Positions 17,793 through 26,059 of a DNA stretch of 64,000 nt are shown piece by piece; the stretch's first letter is position 1; every line of letters begins with the position of its first letter. The stretch covers positions 34,743-98,742 of the forward strand of contig DDDG01000016.1 in the NCBI GenBank assembly GCA_002336245.1, in the 5' to 3' direction. Under the pieces are notes generated by a model, which ran no database searches, was not told the DNA's origin, and saw nothing but the letters and a program-made list of their open reading frames with translations. The position numbers and the translations under genes were made by a program. Source of the DNA: Flavobacteriales bacterium UBA1986. GTDB lineage: Bacteria > Bacteroidota > Bacteroidia > Flavobacteriales_G > Salibacteraceae.

Positions 17793-19063
17793 CTAAAATT
17801 TAAGATGAAGTAGGACTTCTTTCCTCTTTGAAGCAAGAGGTATTGACCGTTGAGCAAATCTGAATCAGTGCAGGTGTGATTATCCCCAATCTTCGTCTTA
17901 TTGATGCTTAGGGAATTCTCTTTCAGGGCACGCCGAAGTTCCGAATTGCTTGGCAAAAACCCGCTTTGCACAAATAGAGCCTCTAAACCTTCGGTCAAAA
18001 GCTCTTTCGAAACGCTCGACTGTGGAACGCCATCGAACACTTCGAGAAATTGCTCAGAATCCAAGGCTCTCAGGTCTTCGGCCGTGCTCTTACCAAACAA
18101 AATATTTGAAGCCTGCTTGGCGCGAGCGAGATCTTCTTCAGAGTGCACACGAATGGTCATCTCCTCTGCAAGTGCATTTTGCAAACTGCGGGTGTGCGGA
18201 GCTTCCGCATGCTGCTTTTCAATGTCTTCAATTTCTGAATGTTCTCTCAGCGAGAAAAAGCGAATGCACTTTTGGGCATCCTCATCGGCAATGTTGAGCC
18301 AGTACTGGTAGAACTTATAGGGTGAAGTTCTTTTGGCATCTAACCAAACATTTCCACCTTCCGACTTACCGAATTTGGAACCGTCGGACTTGGTAAGCAA
18401 TTGAGCTGTGAGCGCGTGCGCCTCCTTCCCCGTCATTCGGCGAATGAGTTCCGTTCCAGTCGTAATGTTGCCCCACTGATCGCTGCCCCCCATTTGTAGC
18501 AGGCAATTGTTGTTTTGGAAGAGATGGTAAAAGTCGTAACCCTGAACCAGCTGGTATGAGAACTCCGTGAAGGAAATCCCTTGTTCCAACCTGCTTTTCA
18601 CAGAATCTTTGGCCATCATATAATTGACCGAAATGTGCTTTCCAACATCGCGAATGAAGTCGAGGAAGTTCATGTCTTTGAACCAGTCGTAGTTGTTCAC
18701 CAACTCCGCTTTGTTTTCGCCATTTTCAAAATCAAGAAAACGCTCCAGTTGCGCCTTCTGGCAGTTTAGGTTGTGTTGTATTTCCTGGTAGGACAGAAGT
18801 TTTCTCTCCGCTTTTTTTCCAGAAGGGTCACCCACTCTACCTGTTGCTCCGCCAACCAATACGATGGGCTTGTGTCCGGCTTTTTGAAGAAGAGTGAGCA
18901 ACATGATTGGCACCATGTTCCCAATGTGAAGGCTGTCGGCTGTTGGGTCGAAACCAATGTATGCCGAGGTCATTTCCTTTTGCAATTGATCTTCGGTTCC
19001 AGGAGTGGTGTCCTGCAACATGTTTCTCCACTTCAGTTCTTCTACAAGGTTCACGGCATTCAA
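17789..19063 (-). CDS. tyrS: Tyrosyl-tRNA synthetase
   Basis: Class I aminoacyl-tRNA synthetase that charges tRNA-Tyr. The 424-residue length is standard. The HIGH signature appears as HIGN (residues 46-49) in DPTADSLHIGN, the KMSKS loop as KFGKS around residue 230, and the C-terminal S4-like RNA-binding region covers about 355-420. GGSDQWGN of the tyrosine site is present. It is followed with a 4-base overlap by the PLP enzyme gene. Confidence 0.97.
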   Translation of the reverse strand: MNAVNLVEELKWRNMLQDTTPGTEDQLQKEMTSAYIGFDPTADSLHIGNMVPIMLLTLLQKAGHKPIVLVGGATGRVGDPSGKKAERKLLSYQEIQHNLNCQKAQLERFLDFENGENKAELVNNYDWFKDMNFLDFIRDVGKHISVNYMMAKDSVKSRLEQGISFTEFSYQLVQGYDFYHLFQNNNCLLQMGGSDQWGNITTGTELIRRMTGKEAHALTAQLLTKSDGSKFGKSEGGNVWLDAKRTSPYKFYQYWLNIADEDAQKCIRFFSLREHSEIEDIEKQHAEAPHTRSLQNALAEEMTIRVHSEEDLARAKQASNILFGKSTAEDLRALDSEQFLEVFDGVPQSSVSKELLTEGLEALFVQSGFLPSNSELRRALKENSLSINKTKIGDNHTCTDSDLLNGQYLLLQRGKKSYFILNFS

Positions 19064-19118
19064 TTTAAGGCGCCAAAGATAACTTTCGGCGTAGGAAATG
19101 TTGGCTCAAATTCAGGCA

Positions 19119-19146
19119 TAAAAAAAGGGCCTTCCTCCGAAGGCCC
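19119..19146 (-). terminator. Rho-independent terminator after the fasciclin gene remnant
   Basis: Read on the minus strand: GGGCCTTC, loop GGAG, GAAGGCCC, then a run of seven T. It lies between the fasciclin remnant and tyrS, so tyrS must be transcribed from its own promoter. Confidence 0.9.
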
Positions 19147-19170
19147 TCTCAAGTGATGATAATCTGTTGC

Positions 19171-19498
19171 CTAGCTAGGTGGCAGCATTACCTTATCGAC
19201 AACGTGAACAACACCATTCGATGCTGGCACGGTACCTAAAATTTTGGCTTCTCCGACAAACACATCCTCACCTTCCCTTCGAACATCGAGGTAATATCCC
19301 GTCGCCATAAACAACTTCATTCCATCCTTCAAGGCTTTTCCCGTTACGGTTCCTGGTGAAGCATGACCTGTAATGATCTTGGCCAATTTGGCGGGATTCG
19401 TCTTGAATAAACCAAGTCCTTTTTTCCTTTACTTCTGGGTTGCAAGACCAAAGAACTAGTCCGATTAAGATTGGGGCGGTGTTTTTAATGATTTTCAT
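19171..19498 (-). pseudogene. Truncated, frameshifted fasciclin (FAS1) lipoprotein
   Basis: The upstream part encodes a lipoprotein signal peptide (MKIIKNTAPILIGLVLWSC, Cys19). After residue ~27 the reading frame is wrong: the FAS1 sequence continues in another frame from a stretch GGAAAAAAGG near 19430. Removing one A of the six would join VKEK to GLGLFKTNPAKLAKIITGH and give one continuous frame. The joined product has only the second half of a FAS1 domain (from KLAKIITGHASPGTVTG to SNGVVHVVDKVMLPPS); the N-terminal half that normally precedes the H1 block is missing. FAS1 lipoproteins are surface or periplasmic adhesion-like proteins. Either a decayed gene, or a short FAS1 variant with a sequencing error in a homopolymer. 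Confidence 0.75.
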
Positions 19499-19811
19499 GA
19501 GTGCGAATTATTCACCGAAGCTAGAGTCTCGATGTCAAAAAACTCATGACGTCATTCATCAGGAATCATGACTTTTATCACACACAACCGAAGAAACGTA
19601 CGCACTAAGACCTGCATCGATTTACCCTCCTATCGTGCGTAAGTACGTAAAAAATAATATTTCGTGGAATCCACCATGAATGGCCCTTTCATCGTAATAC
19701 TGCGCTCATAAAAATTTAACAATTTTGAAAAAAATTATCTACCTTGCGAAACTCTTTTGGGATGACTGCGTAAAGGTGATCACCGTCGATATGGAGAACA
19801 CCCTAGCCAAC
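19499..19811. other. Regulatory-looking gap before the fibre-like locus
   Basis: No gene is seen in these 313 bases. It contains a perfect 10-base palindrome ATGACGTCAT (19546-19555), an inverted pair TACGCAC (19599-19605) / GTGCGTA (19635-19641) and a -7-like box TACCTTGC at 19740-19747, the last being a candidate promoter of the chaperone gene. The role of the palindromes is unknown. Confidence 0.5.
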
Positions 19812-20702
19812 ATGAAAACTGCACTTGCCTCCTTTCTATCCCTTTTTCTTTGGGCTTCTTTGTCTGCCGCAGAGACTGAGTCCAAAGAGATTCGAATTTC
19901 TGAAGGCCTATCTGGTTCTGTCGTTTCAGTGATGGCTCAGCCTCCAAAAGGAGCTGGCGTAGCGGTTTCCCCGGCTCACATTCATCTTTCTGTTGCTCCG
20001 GGTGAGAGTAAAAGCACGAAGGTCACCATCAACAACGACACTGATAGACCGTATGACTTCAGCATAAACTTGCAGGACTTCAATATGGATTTAAACGGAA
20101 AATCGGAGTTCGTTCCACGTGGGACAGGCTCCAATGGACTGTCGAGATATATGTCAGTAACACCAAGTTTTGTTGAATTGGCGGCTGGAGAGAAAAAAGA
20201 CGTGACAGTTACCATCCGCATTCCTAAAGACGATCCTGCAGCGAACAGAGCTAATTGGGCAATCATCATGATTGAACAGGCAGTAGAACGTGGAAAATTA
20301 GACCAAGGTGGGGCGGGCAATCAAATGTCTTTTGGGATTTACCCTTCTTTCGCTTTTGGAGTCTACATCTATCAAAACCCTCCGAACGCAACGATCAATG
20401 CCGTGGAAATCATGGATTTCAAAATTGTTAGTCGTCCTGACAAAAACTTCATCCAACTCGATGTAGAGAACCGAGGGGATGGAATCTCGTCTTGCCAAAC
20501 TCGCGTTGAATTGGTCAACACAAAAACAGGTGAAAGCACCAAGCTTCCTCTGAAAAACTTTACAATTGTCCCTGGCCTTCGTCGGGAATTTAAGTTCATT
20601 CTTCCTCCCGATTTACCGGAAGCAGTCTACAACGCCATTGGTGTGGTAGATTATGGAAGTACTGAGGAAATCTTAACGGCGGAACTGGAATTTGAATATT
20701 GA
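19812..20702 (+). CDS. PapD-like periplasmic chaperone of a putative surface-fibre system
   Basis: The ATG at 19812 opens a good signal peptide (KTALASFLSLFLWASLSAA); an ATG at 19791 is also possible. The mature ~270 residues form two Ig-like beta-sandwich domains: the first has 'VSPAHIHLSVAPGESKSTKVTINNDTDRPYDF' followed by 'VTPSFVELAAGEKKDVTVTIRIPKD', the same spacing as the G1/F1 strands of fimbrial chaperones and of DUF916-type proteins; the second (about 195-296) has 'IQLDVENRGDGISSCQTRVEL'. It is followed by two related exported subunits and a large barrel protein on the same strand, an order like chaperone-subunit-usher loci. A chaperone role is inferred from fold and context only. Confidence 0.65.
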   Translation: MKTALASFLSLFLWASLSAAETESKEIRISEGLSGSVVSVMAQPPKGAGVAVSPAHIHLSVAPGESKSTKVTINNDTDRPYDFSINLQDFNMDLNGKSEFVPRGTGSNGLSRYMSVTPSFVELAAGEKKDVTVTIRIPKDDPAANRANWAIIMIEQAVERGKLDQGGAGNQMSFGIYPSFAFGVYIYQNPPNATINAVEIMDFKIVSRPDKNFIQLDVENRGDGISSCQTRVELVNTKTGESTKLPLKNFTIVPGLRREFKFILPPDLPEAVYNAIGVVDYGSTEEILTAELEFEY

Positions 20703-20778
20703 TATACTCTTTAGCGAAATTTTCTACCTCTTGACGGAAATCAATAAATGTACTTTACCCTAAACTAAAACCAAATAC

Positions 20779-20786
20779 TAAATTTG
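20779..20786 (+). promoter_or_regulatory. -7 promoter box of the major subunit gene
   Basis: TAAATTTG matches TAnnTTTG; a TTTA lies 21 bases upstream (20754-20757). The gap to the start codon is 30 bases. It would give the subunit gene its own, stronger transcription than the chaperone gene. Confidence 0.5.
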
Positions 20787-20816
20787 TTGCCAATTGTTTA
20801 CCTAACTAACACTCTC

Positions 20817-21602
20817 ATGAAAAAAATAGTAGCCTCAAGCCTTTTTATTGCTCTTCTTTCAGCTGGCAGCGTTCAAGCACAGTTGATTGACGAAAAGGAT
20901 GTAACCATCACGATGGACCTTCAACCAATTCTTCAATTGGATATGACAACTCCATCACAACTAGACTTCACATTTGATGACATCGACGATTACTACGCTG
21001 GTATCACTAGATATGCTGCAACGATTTTGAAAGTTAGCTCAACTGTTAGCTGGGATTTGTATGCTGTAGGTCGTTCTAATGGAACCAATGGTCCTGAATT
21101 TTGGGATCAAGTCATCACTTACAGTGGTGGTGGTGCTACAGGTGCCATTGATGATCTTCCACTTTCATTGGTAGAACTTCGTCAGAGCCAAGCAAACGCT
21201 GGAGCTGGTGCAGCTGCTGGTACTTTTGCCGATTACAACACCGCATTTCGCGCGGTTGGATCAGAAGATGGTGCAAACTCTTTGTATGTAAATGGTGGTA
21301 CCAATACACCTCCTACCACGAACGACAAGTACATCGGTGGTCACGCCGGAGTTTCTGGAGTTGTTGGTGATGACTTCCTTCCTGGAGGTTCATACCTAAC
21401 GTCGACTGGAACTACCTCCAACTACTACTACGCGATCGACTATCGCATTCTTCCTGGTTTGCCAGCAATTTTCCCGAATGCATTTGACGCCGACGCAGGT
21501 ACAGCAGAGGATTTAGTATCTGCTTCGTTGCTTGCTGGAGCTTATGCTCAGCCAGGTGTTTACACCATGTACGTTCAGTACATCATCCTTGAGGACCAAT
21601 AG
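20817..21602 (+). CDS. Putative major fibre subunit, exported
   Basis: The start is ATG 20817, which opens a textbook signal peptide (MKKIVASSLFIALLSAGSVQA); an in-frame TTG at 20784 lies inside the promoter box. The mature ~240 residues are Gly/Ala/Thr-rich, without Cys, and begin with alternating hydrophobic residues (DVTITMDLQPILQLDM), as a donor strand in fibre subunits would. The blocks 'FDDIDDYYAGITRYAATILKV' and 'QPGVYTMYVQYIILEDQ' are shared with the next gene product, so the two are homologues. It is flanked by its own promoter and a strong terminator, as expected for a highly expressed structural protein. No known pilin family is recognised. Confidence 0.7.
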   Translation: MKKIVASSLFIALLSAGSVQAQLIDEKDVTITMDLQPILQLDMTTPSQLDFTFDDIDDYYAGITRYAATILKVSSTVSWDLYAVGRSNGTNGPEFWDQVITYSGGGATGAIDDLPLSLVELRQSQANAGAGAAAGTFADYNTAFRAVGSEDGANSLYVNGGTNTPPTTNDKYIGGHAGVSGVVGDDFLPGGSYLTSTGTTSNYYYAIDYRILPGLPAIFPNAFDADAGTAEDLVSASLLAGAYAQPGVYTMYVQYIILEDQ

Positions 21603-21628
21603 GAATCCTCAGCCAAAAAACTAACAGA

Positions 21629-21650
21629 GGGGGCCCAAAAGCCCCCTTTT
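21629..21650 (+). terminator. Rho-independent terminator after the major subunit gene
   Basis: GGGGGC (21629-21634), loop CCAAAA, GCCCCC (21641-21646), then TTTT. It may attenuate rather than stop transcription, giving less mRNA for the minor subunit and usher-like genes. Confidence 0.9.
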
Positions 21651-21683
21651 GTTGCTTATGAGCACTGCACGCTCGAACTTGAC

Positions 21684-21691
21684 TAATTTTG
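21684..21691 (+). promoter_or_regulatory. -7 promoter box before the second subunit gene
   Basis: TAATTTTG matches TAnnTTTG, 30 bases before the ATG at 21722 and after the terminator. No good -33 TTG at the expected spacing was seen. Confidence 0.4.
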
Positions 21692-21721
21692 GTTTGAACC
21701 ACTAGAGAAAGGCTTTCCAAC

Positions 21722-22330
21722 ATGCGCCTTCACTTGCTCTTCTTCTTGTTCCTGCTGCCCCTGTTTGGTAAGGCTCAGATTCATTGTGGCCTAGTTGCCT
21801 TTGAACCTTCCGACCCAGTGCAATTGAACTTAAAATTCGACTCCTTTCAGGAATACGAAGCGGGCGTTACAATTTATGGTGTGGCTAATTTGCGCATTCG
21901 AGTTGATGATCAAGCACCTGCAGACCCATTGTGTCGTTGGTTTTTAAACATGGAAATTGGGAACAACCCAGGAGCTGGAACTGCTTCGACAGATTGGGAA
22001 ACACTTAGTCAGTATGGAGTTGGCCCCGCCGACCCTCCCACTCTCGACATTTTGGAAGTACGCGTTACAAACCAATGTGCCACATCCCCAATCAACGGTG
22101 TATTTGCAAGCTATTTTGCCGATCATGGTGACATTCAAGACATCATCGCCGACCTGCTTCCAAGGATAAACGCTGGAGCTTGCGCTACGAATGTAAACGG
22201 ACCTGGAAATTACCTCTCCAACTACAATGAGTTTACTTTTCGGGTAGACGTACGTGTGCGACCAAACCTCGACTTCAAACCTGGAGTATACCAATGCAAT
22301 TTGAAATTTCACCTTCAAGAGCAGAACTAA
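21722..22330 (+). CDS. Putative minor fibre subunit, exported
   Basis: The 202-residue product has a signal peptide (MRLHLLFFLFLLPLFGKAQ) and a mature domain homologous to the upstream subunit: 'QLNLKFDSFQEYEAGVTIYGVANLRI' lines up with 'QLDFTFDDIDDYYAGITRYAATILKV', and both end in 'PGVY...' plus alternating hydrophobics. It differs in having four or more cysteines (CGLV, LCRW, NQCATS, GACATN, YQCN), so disulfides may stabilise it, as in tip or adaptor subunits. It is 6 bases before the usher-like gene, so it is cotranscribed with it. The role is inferred. Confidence 0.65.
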   Translation: MRLHLLFFLFLLPLFGKAQIHCGLVAFEPSDPVQLNLKFDSFQEYEAGVTIYGVANLRIRVDDQAPADPLCRWFLNMEIGNNPGAGTASTDWETLSQYGVGPADPPTLDILEVRVTNQCATSPINGVFASYFADHGDIQDIIADLLPRINAGACATNVNGPGNYLSNYNEFTFRVDVRVRPNLDFKPGVYQCNLKFHLQEQN

Positions 22331-22336
22331 CCCGAA

Positions 22337-25300
22337 TTGGCACGGATTCAATCCATACAAGCTCTTCTTTGCATCTTACTCACACTATTCCTTGGGCTTC
22401 CATTCTCTAAAGCCCAGATTGCTGAACCAGATTCACTTTCAAGCGATAGCATCATAAGCTTTGACCCAGTAGAAGCCCTCGATACAAATGTTGCTTCCAA
22501 TGAAACCATCCTTCCTGAGCAAGATGAAGTAGAACCAGCAAAAGCCCCAGACAAGTACAGCATTCGTTTTTCTGAAAAAGACCTCATTGCAGAAAAAGGA
22601 CAATTGGTTGGGACAAACGTCTTCATCAAGAACAACAGCGCTGAAGCAGGCTCTTTTAGCCTTGATTTTGCCCTTCCCAACGGCTGGAAAATTTTTGGCG
22701 GACAAGCAATCTATGCCTTTGAAGCGGGCGAAGAAAAGCTACTTCCTGTTCGTCTAATGCCCACAAACCTCATTGGAAACACCAAATTCGTCATCAACGT
22801 TCTTGTATTCGATGAACTCGGAAATCAAGTCACCGGCGACTTCTTCTATGTAGGAAGTAAAAAAGTTGTGGAATGGGATATGGCTGTTGGACCGTCAAAT
22901 ACCATTTACTTAAAAAACGGCGAAAGTGAATCGGGTTTTGATTTGAACATATTGAATCTCGGGAATTTTAAACAAGACTTGGTGCTGAGTGTAAAAGGCA
23001 TTCGGTCGGGCCTGTTGCTTAAGAATGAAGATGGAAAAATCATCGACAACCCACGCTACTCTCTCAGCCTTGACCCTCTGAGCGATACGACCTTCAAGTA
23101 CCTCGTTGAAACTACCCAAGAAATTCGAAACTTTCGAGCCATTTCATTGCAAGAGCACAAACCAGAAGTGAACGACGAAGAGAAGAGCTACACCCTATTC
23201 GTGAACTCAGCCGAAGCAAAAAAATCGTCAGACTATCTAAAGCAAAAAGGTCAACGAATCAGCTTCAAACGACTGGCAAACGACAAAAAAGTTAAGCAAT
23301 ATTCCGGGCCGATCATCCCCCTCATTGTTGATGCCAACTTCCAAAATGTACTCAACCGAAATACCTTTTTGAACTTAATGATGAGGGGCTTTCAAACCTT
23401 TAAAGACGGATCGAATTTGGTGTACTTCAACCAACTTACTTTCGGACAAAACGAATTCAGTCAGAGGTTTCTGCAGAACGGAACTTATTATGGCGGCTAT
23501 TTCAACAAGGACTTCACTGTTGAGATCGGTAATGTTTCTGGAGGGAACATTGGACTTCCTTCTGCTGGACTTGGCGCAAAAGCTACTGCTCGGGTTTACA
23601 AAGATCATTGGGTAGGCTCCTATTGGCTCCGTCGCAATCAACTCTTTCAATCAAACGACGTCACAAACTTTGGTGGGCTCTACCAATATCGCGGAACAGG
23701 AACTTTGCGTGGTTCTGCAGGTTGGGGCCGTGCCATCGACAACACCAGAAACCGTCAGGCCACCGTATTTAATGGTCGACTAGGTGTGCGTCTAGCGCAG
23801 AGCCATTCCTTATCAATTTTAGGCGCCTACAGCGATCGACGTTCCATCAACAACTCTACCGATACGCTTGCCCGCTCTGGACTGCTTCTTGGCGCTGGTT
23901 ACAGCGGGCGATTCTTGGACAAGAAGTTGGTCACCAACATTTCGGCGCGATACCAACAACCAACTTTTGGTTTAGCCGACAATGAACGCACCATCGTAAA
24001 TACTCGTCTCCAGTACTTTTTACGTTCAAAATCAAGCCTGTACATCAACTCCACCTTCAACGAAAATAGGTACCCAAACCGCTCTACCACGACAGGCCCT
24101 GCAGGTGATTTCTTGAACATGATCTTTTTCAATACTGCTGGATACAATAGGGTGACTCGCTATGGTACGGTTCAAAACTATGCCTATTACAACATAAACA
24201 GCATTATTGGTAAGCGTGTCATTTCACCAGGAGTTGGAGTCCGCTATTCTAATTACCTCTTCGATAAGAACATACTATACGCTGTTAACGTGCAAGGAGG
24301 GTACGACAAGGCCTTGTTCATACCCGAACTCCCGTGGTACTTTCGAATGAACTTCAATGCCTTGTTGAGGGTTCGTACTTTCTCCCTAGTCTCGGGTTAT
24401 TTCTATGGGCCAAATTCACCAGCGGCGGTTGAAAGCATGGTTGCGACAGGCGTGAACCCAATCTTCTTGAGAACATCTCTTAATCACCAATACCTTTTTA
24501 AGAACACACATTTCGCATTGGTCAGCAACATCAATCACACCTTCCAGAACAACCTCAACTCTCACCGAATTGGAACATTCCCTGAACTCTTCTACTTCAC
24601 CAACGATGGCTGGAGATTCAGTTTGGGAATGAACTACTCCCTTTCCACCAGAAAAATAGAAGGCGGCCTTCCACTCTTCGGAGATCAGGTAGACGAGTTG
24701 GCTGGAGAGCGCCTCACAAACACAAGCTCGCAAGTAAATGTGAGCGTTCGTAAGGAATTTGGCATTCGCATTCCATTCGTAGACAAAAGCAACTTTACCC
24801 AAGATTTCATTGCTTTTTATGACTTGGATGGTGACGGAAAAAAATCGAAGAGTGAGCCCCCATTAGAGAACATTTTGATTCGCTTAGGTGATTGTGAAGT
24901 CTTGACCAATCAAGATGGTAAAAGTTTGATGGAATACGTTCCTAGTGGTTATCATCAGCTGGTTGCGTTCAGTTTAGAAAAACTTGAAGGCTGGTTCCCA
25001 AACATTGAGGATTCACTGCTCATATTTAAAGACCAAGTTCAGAACATTCCTTTCGTGAAGGGAGTGAAAGTATATGGTAAGGTTGTGGTTGATCGAGAGC
25101 AAATAAGAACCGACATCGATAAGAAACTCGATTTGGGCCGCATTAAAATTGCTGCCATTTGCGATCAGACGGAGATCTCAACCCTCACAGACTTCGATGG
25201 GGATTTCGAATTCTATCTCCCAAATGGAATGTACACTTTATCGATGGACGAAGGGATTCTGGGAGATCGATACAGCCTAGTACGAAACAATTTCCCGATG

Positions 25301-25996
25301 GAACTGGAGAATGGAACAGAAGGTCTGTTCTTCACCTTCAACATCGTGGAGCGTAAACGAGAAGTAGTCACCAAACAGTTTGGCGCTAAGAAAGTGAGTC
25401 GTCCGAATGGAAGCATCCCTGAAAAAGCCGCACCGCCTAAAATTCCTCGCATCACTCCTCCTCCTTCCACTGATCCCAATCCAGATGAAGTTGATCCGAA
25501 TGGAATGCCTTTTAAAATAGAACGCCCTGATGGTCCCATAGATCAGTCTATAGATGGCGGCACTGACCAAGGCGATGTACAGCCTCAAAACTTCCCACCA
25601 AGGACCATTTCGGATCCAGACAACGCTCCGAACATTCAACCCCTCATCGATGCGCCCATCGTCGATCCAACAAAGTTGAGGTACATCATCGACCTTGGGA
25701 CTTTTACCGAATCGGTTCCAACAGGAATGCTCAACCTCATCATTGACTTGGGTTATTCAAACGAGGTAGACGCTGGACAAAACCAACTTCAATTCCTTTC
25801 TTCGAAATTCGAAAATCAAACCGAGGCTCAAGCCGTTTCACAACGAGCACTTGCTCTAGGACTCACAGACCCTCGTCCTCAAATCATTGGAGAATACGAT
25901 GGCCGACGTTTGAGCTCCGAACAAGTGCAAGAACTCAGTTTGAAAATTGCACAACAGGACCCAGAGGCCAGACCGTCGTCGCCGATTCAGTGGTAG
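22337..25996 (+). CDS. Usher-like outer-membrane barrel protein with Ig-like flanking domains
   Basis: TTG at 22337 starts a signal peptide (ARIQSIQALLCILLTLFLG...SKAQ). Residues ~75-290 hold two NEW3-like beta-sandwich domains; ~330-820 is a long run of amphipathic strands rich in Tyr, Asn and Arg typical of a large outer-membrane barrel (for example GTYYGGYFNKDFTVEIGN); ~830-895 is a SdrD-B/carboxypeptidase-regulatory-like domain (FYDLDGDGKKSKSEPPLENI); a second such domain follows to ~1010; then a Pro-rich linker (~1020-1110) and a SPOR-like C-terminus (YIIDLGTFTESVPTG...). The order signal-N domain-barrel-Ig domains parallels fimbrial ushers, and the locus has a chaperone-like protein and two subunits directly upstream. 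It is not a recognised FimD/PapC homologue by eye. An export or anchoring role for the fibre is inferred. Confidence 0.65.
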   Translation: MARIQSIQALLCILLTLFLGLPFSKAQIAEPDSLSSDSIISFDPVEALDTNVASNETILPEQDEVEPAKAPDKYSIRFSEKDLIAEKGQLVGTNVFIKNNSAEAGSFSLDFALPNGWKIFGGQAIYAFEAGEEKLLPVRLMPTNLIGNTKFVINVLVFDELGNQVTGDFFYVGSKKVVEWDMAVGPSNTIYLKNGESESGFDLNILNLGNFKQDLVLSVKGIRSGLLLKNEDGKIIDNPRYSLSLDPLSDTTFKYLVETTQEIRNFRAISLQEHKPEVNDEEKSYTLFVNSAEAKKSSDYLKQKGQRISFKRLANDKKVKQYSGPIIPLIVDANFQNVLNRNTFLNLMMRGFQTFKDGSNLVYFNQLTFGQNEFSQRFLQNGTYYGGYFNKDFTVEIGNVSGGNIGLPSAGLGAKATARVYKDHWVGSYWLRRNQLFQSNDVTNFGGLYQYRGTGTLRGSAGWGRAIDNTRNRQATVFNGRLGVRLAQSHSLSILGAYSDRRSINNSTDTLARSGLLLGAGYSGRFLDKKLVTNISARYQQPTFGLADNERTIVNTRLQYFLRSKSSLYINSTFNENRYPNRSTTTGPAGDFLNMIFFNTAGYNRVTRYGTVQNYAYYNINSIIGKRVISPGVGVRYSNYLFDKNILYAVNVQGGYDKALFIPELPWYFRMNFNALLRVRTFSLVSGYFYGPNSPAAVESMVATGVNPIFLRTSLNHQYLFKNTHFALVSNINHTFQNNLNSHRIGTFPELFYFTNDGWRFSLGMNYSLSTRKIEGGLPLFGDQVDELAGERLTNTSSQVNVSVRKEFGIRIPFVDKSNFTQDFIAFYDLDGDGKKSKSEPPLENILIRLGDCEVLTNQDGKSLMEYVPSGYHQLVAFSLEKLEGWFPNIEDSLLIFKDQVQNIPFVKGVKVYGKVVVDREQIRTDIDKKLDLGRIKIAAICDQTEISTLTDFDGDFEFYLPNGMYTLSMDEGILGDRYSLVRNNFPMELENGTEGLFFTFNIVERKREVVTKQFGAKKVSRPNGSIPEKAAPPKIPRITPPPSTDPNPDEVDPNGMPFKIERPDGPIDQSIDGGTDQGDVQPQNFPPRTISDPDNAPNIQPLIDAPIVDPTKLRYIIDLGTFTESVPTGMLNLIIDLGYSNEVDAGQNQLQFLSSKFENQTEAQAVSQRALALGLTDPRPQIIGEYDGRRLSSEQVQELSLKIAQQDPEARPSSPIQW

Positions 25997-26035
25997 AGTG
26001 CAAAATTCGAGTGTCATTCTAAAACACTCACGAAC

Positions 26036-26043
26036 TATATTCG
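26036..26043 (+). promoter_or_regulatory. -7-like box of the TonB receptor gene
   Basis: TATATTCG is one base from TAnnTTTG and lies 16 bases before the ATG at 26060. Confidence 0.35.
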
Positions 26044-26059
26044 CGACCAATTCGAAGCC

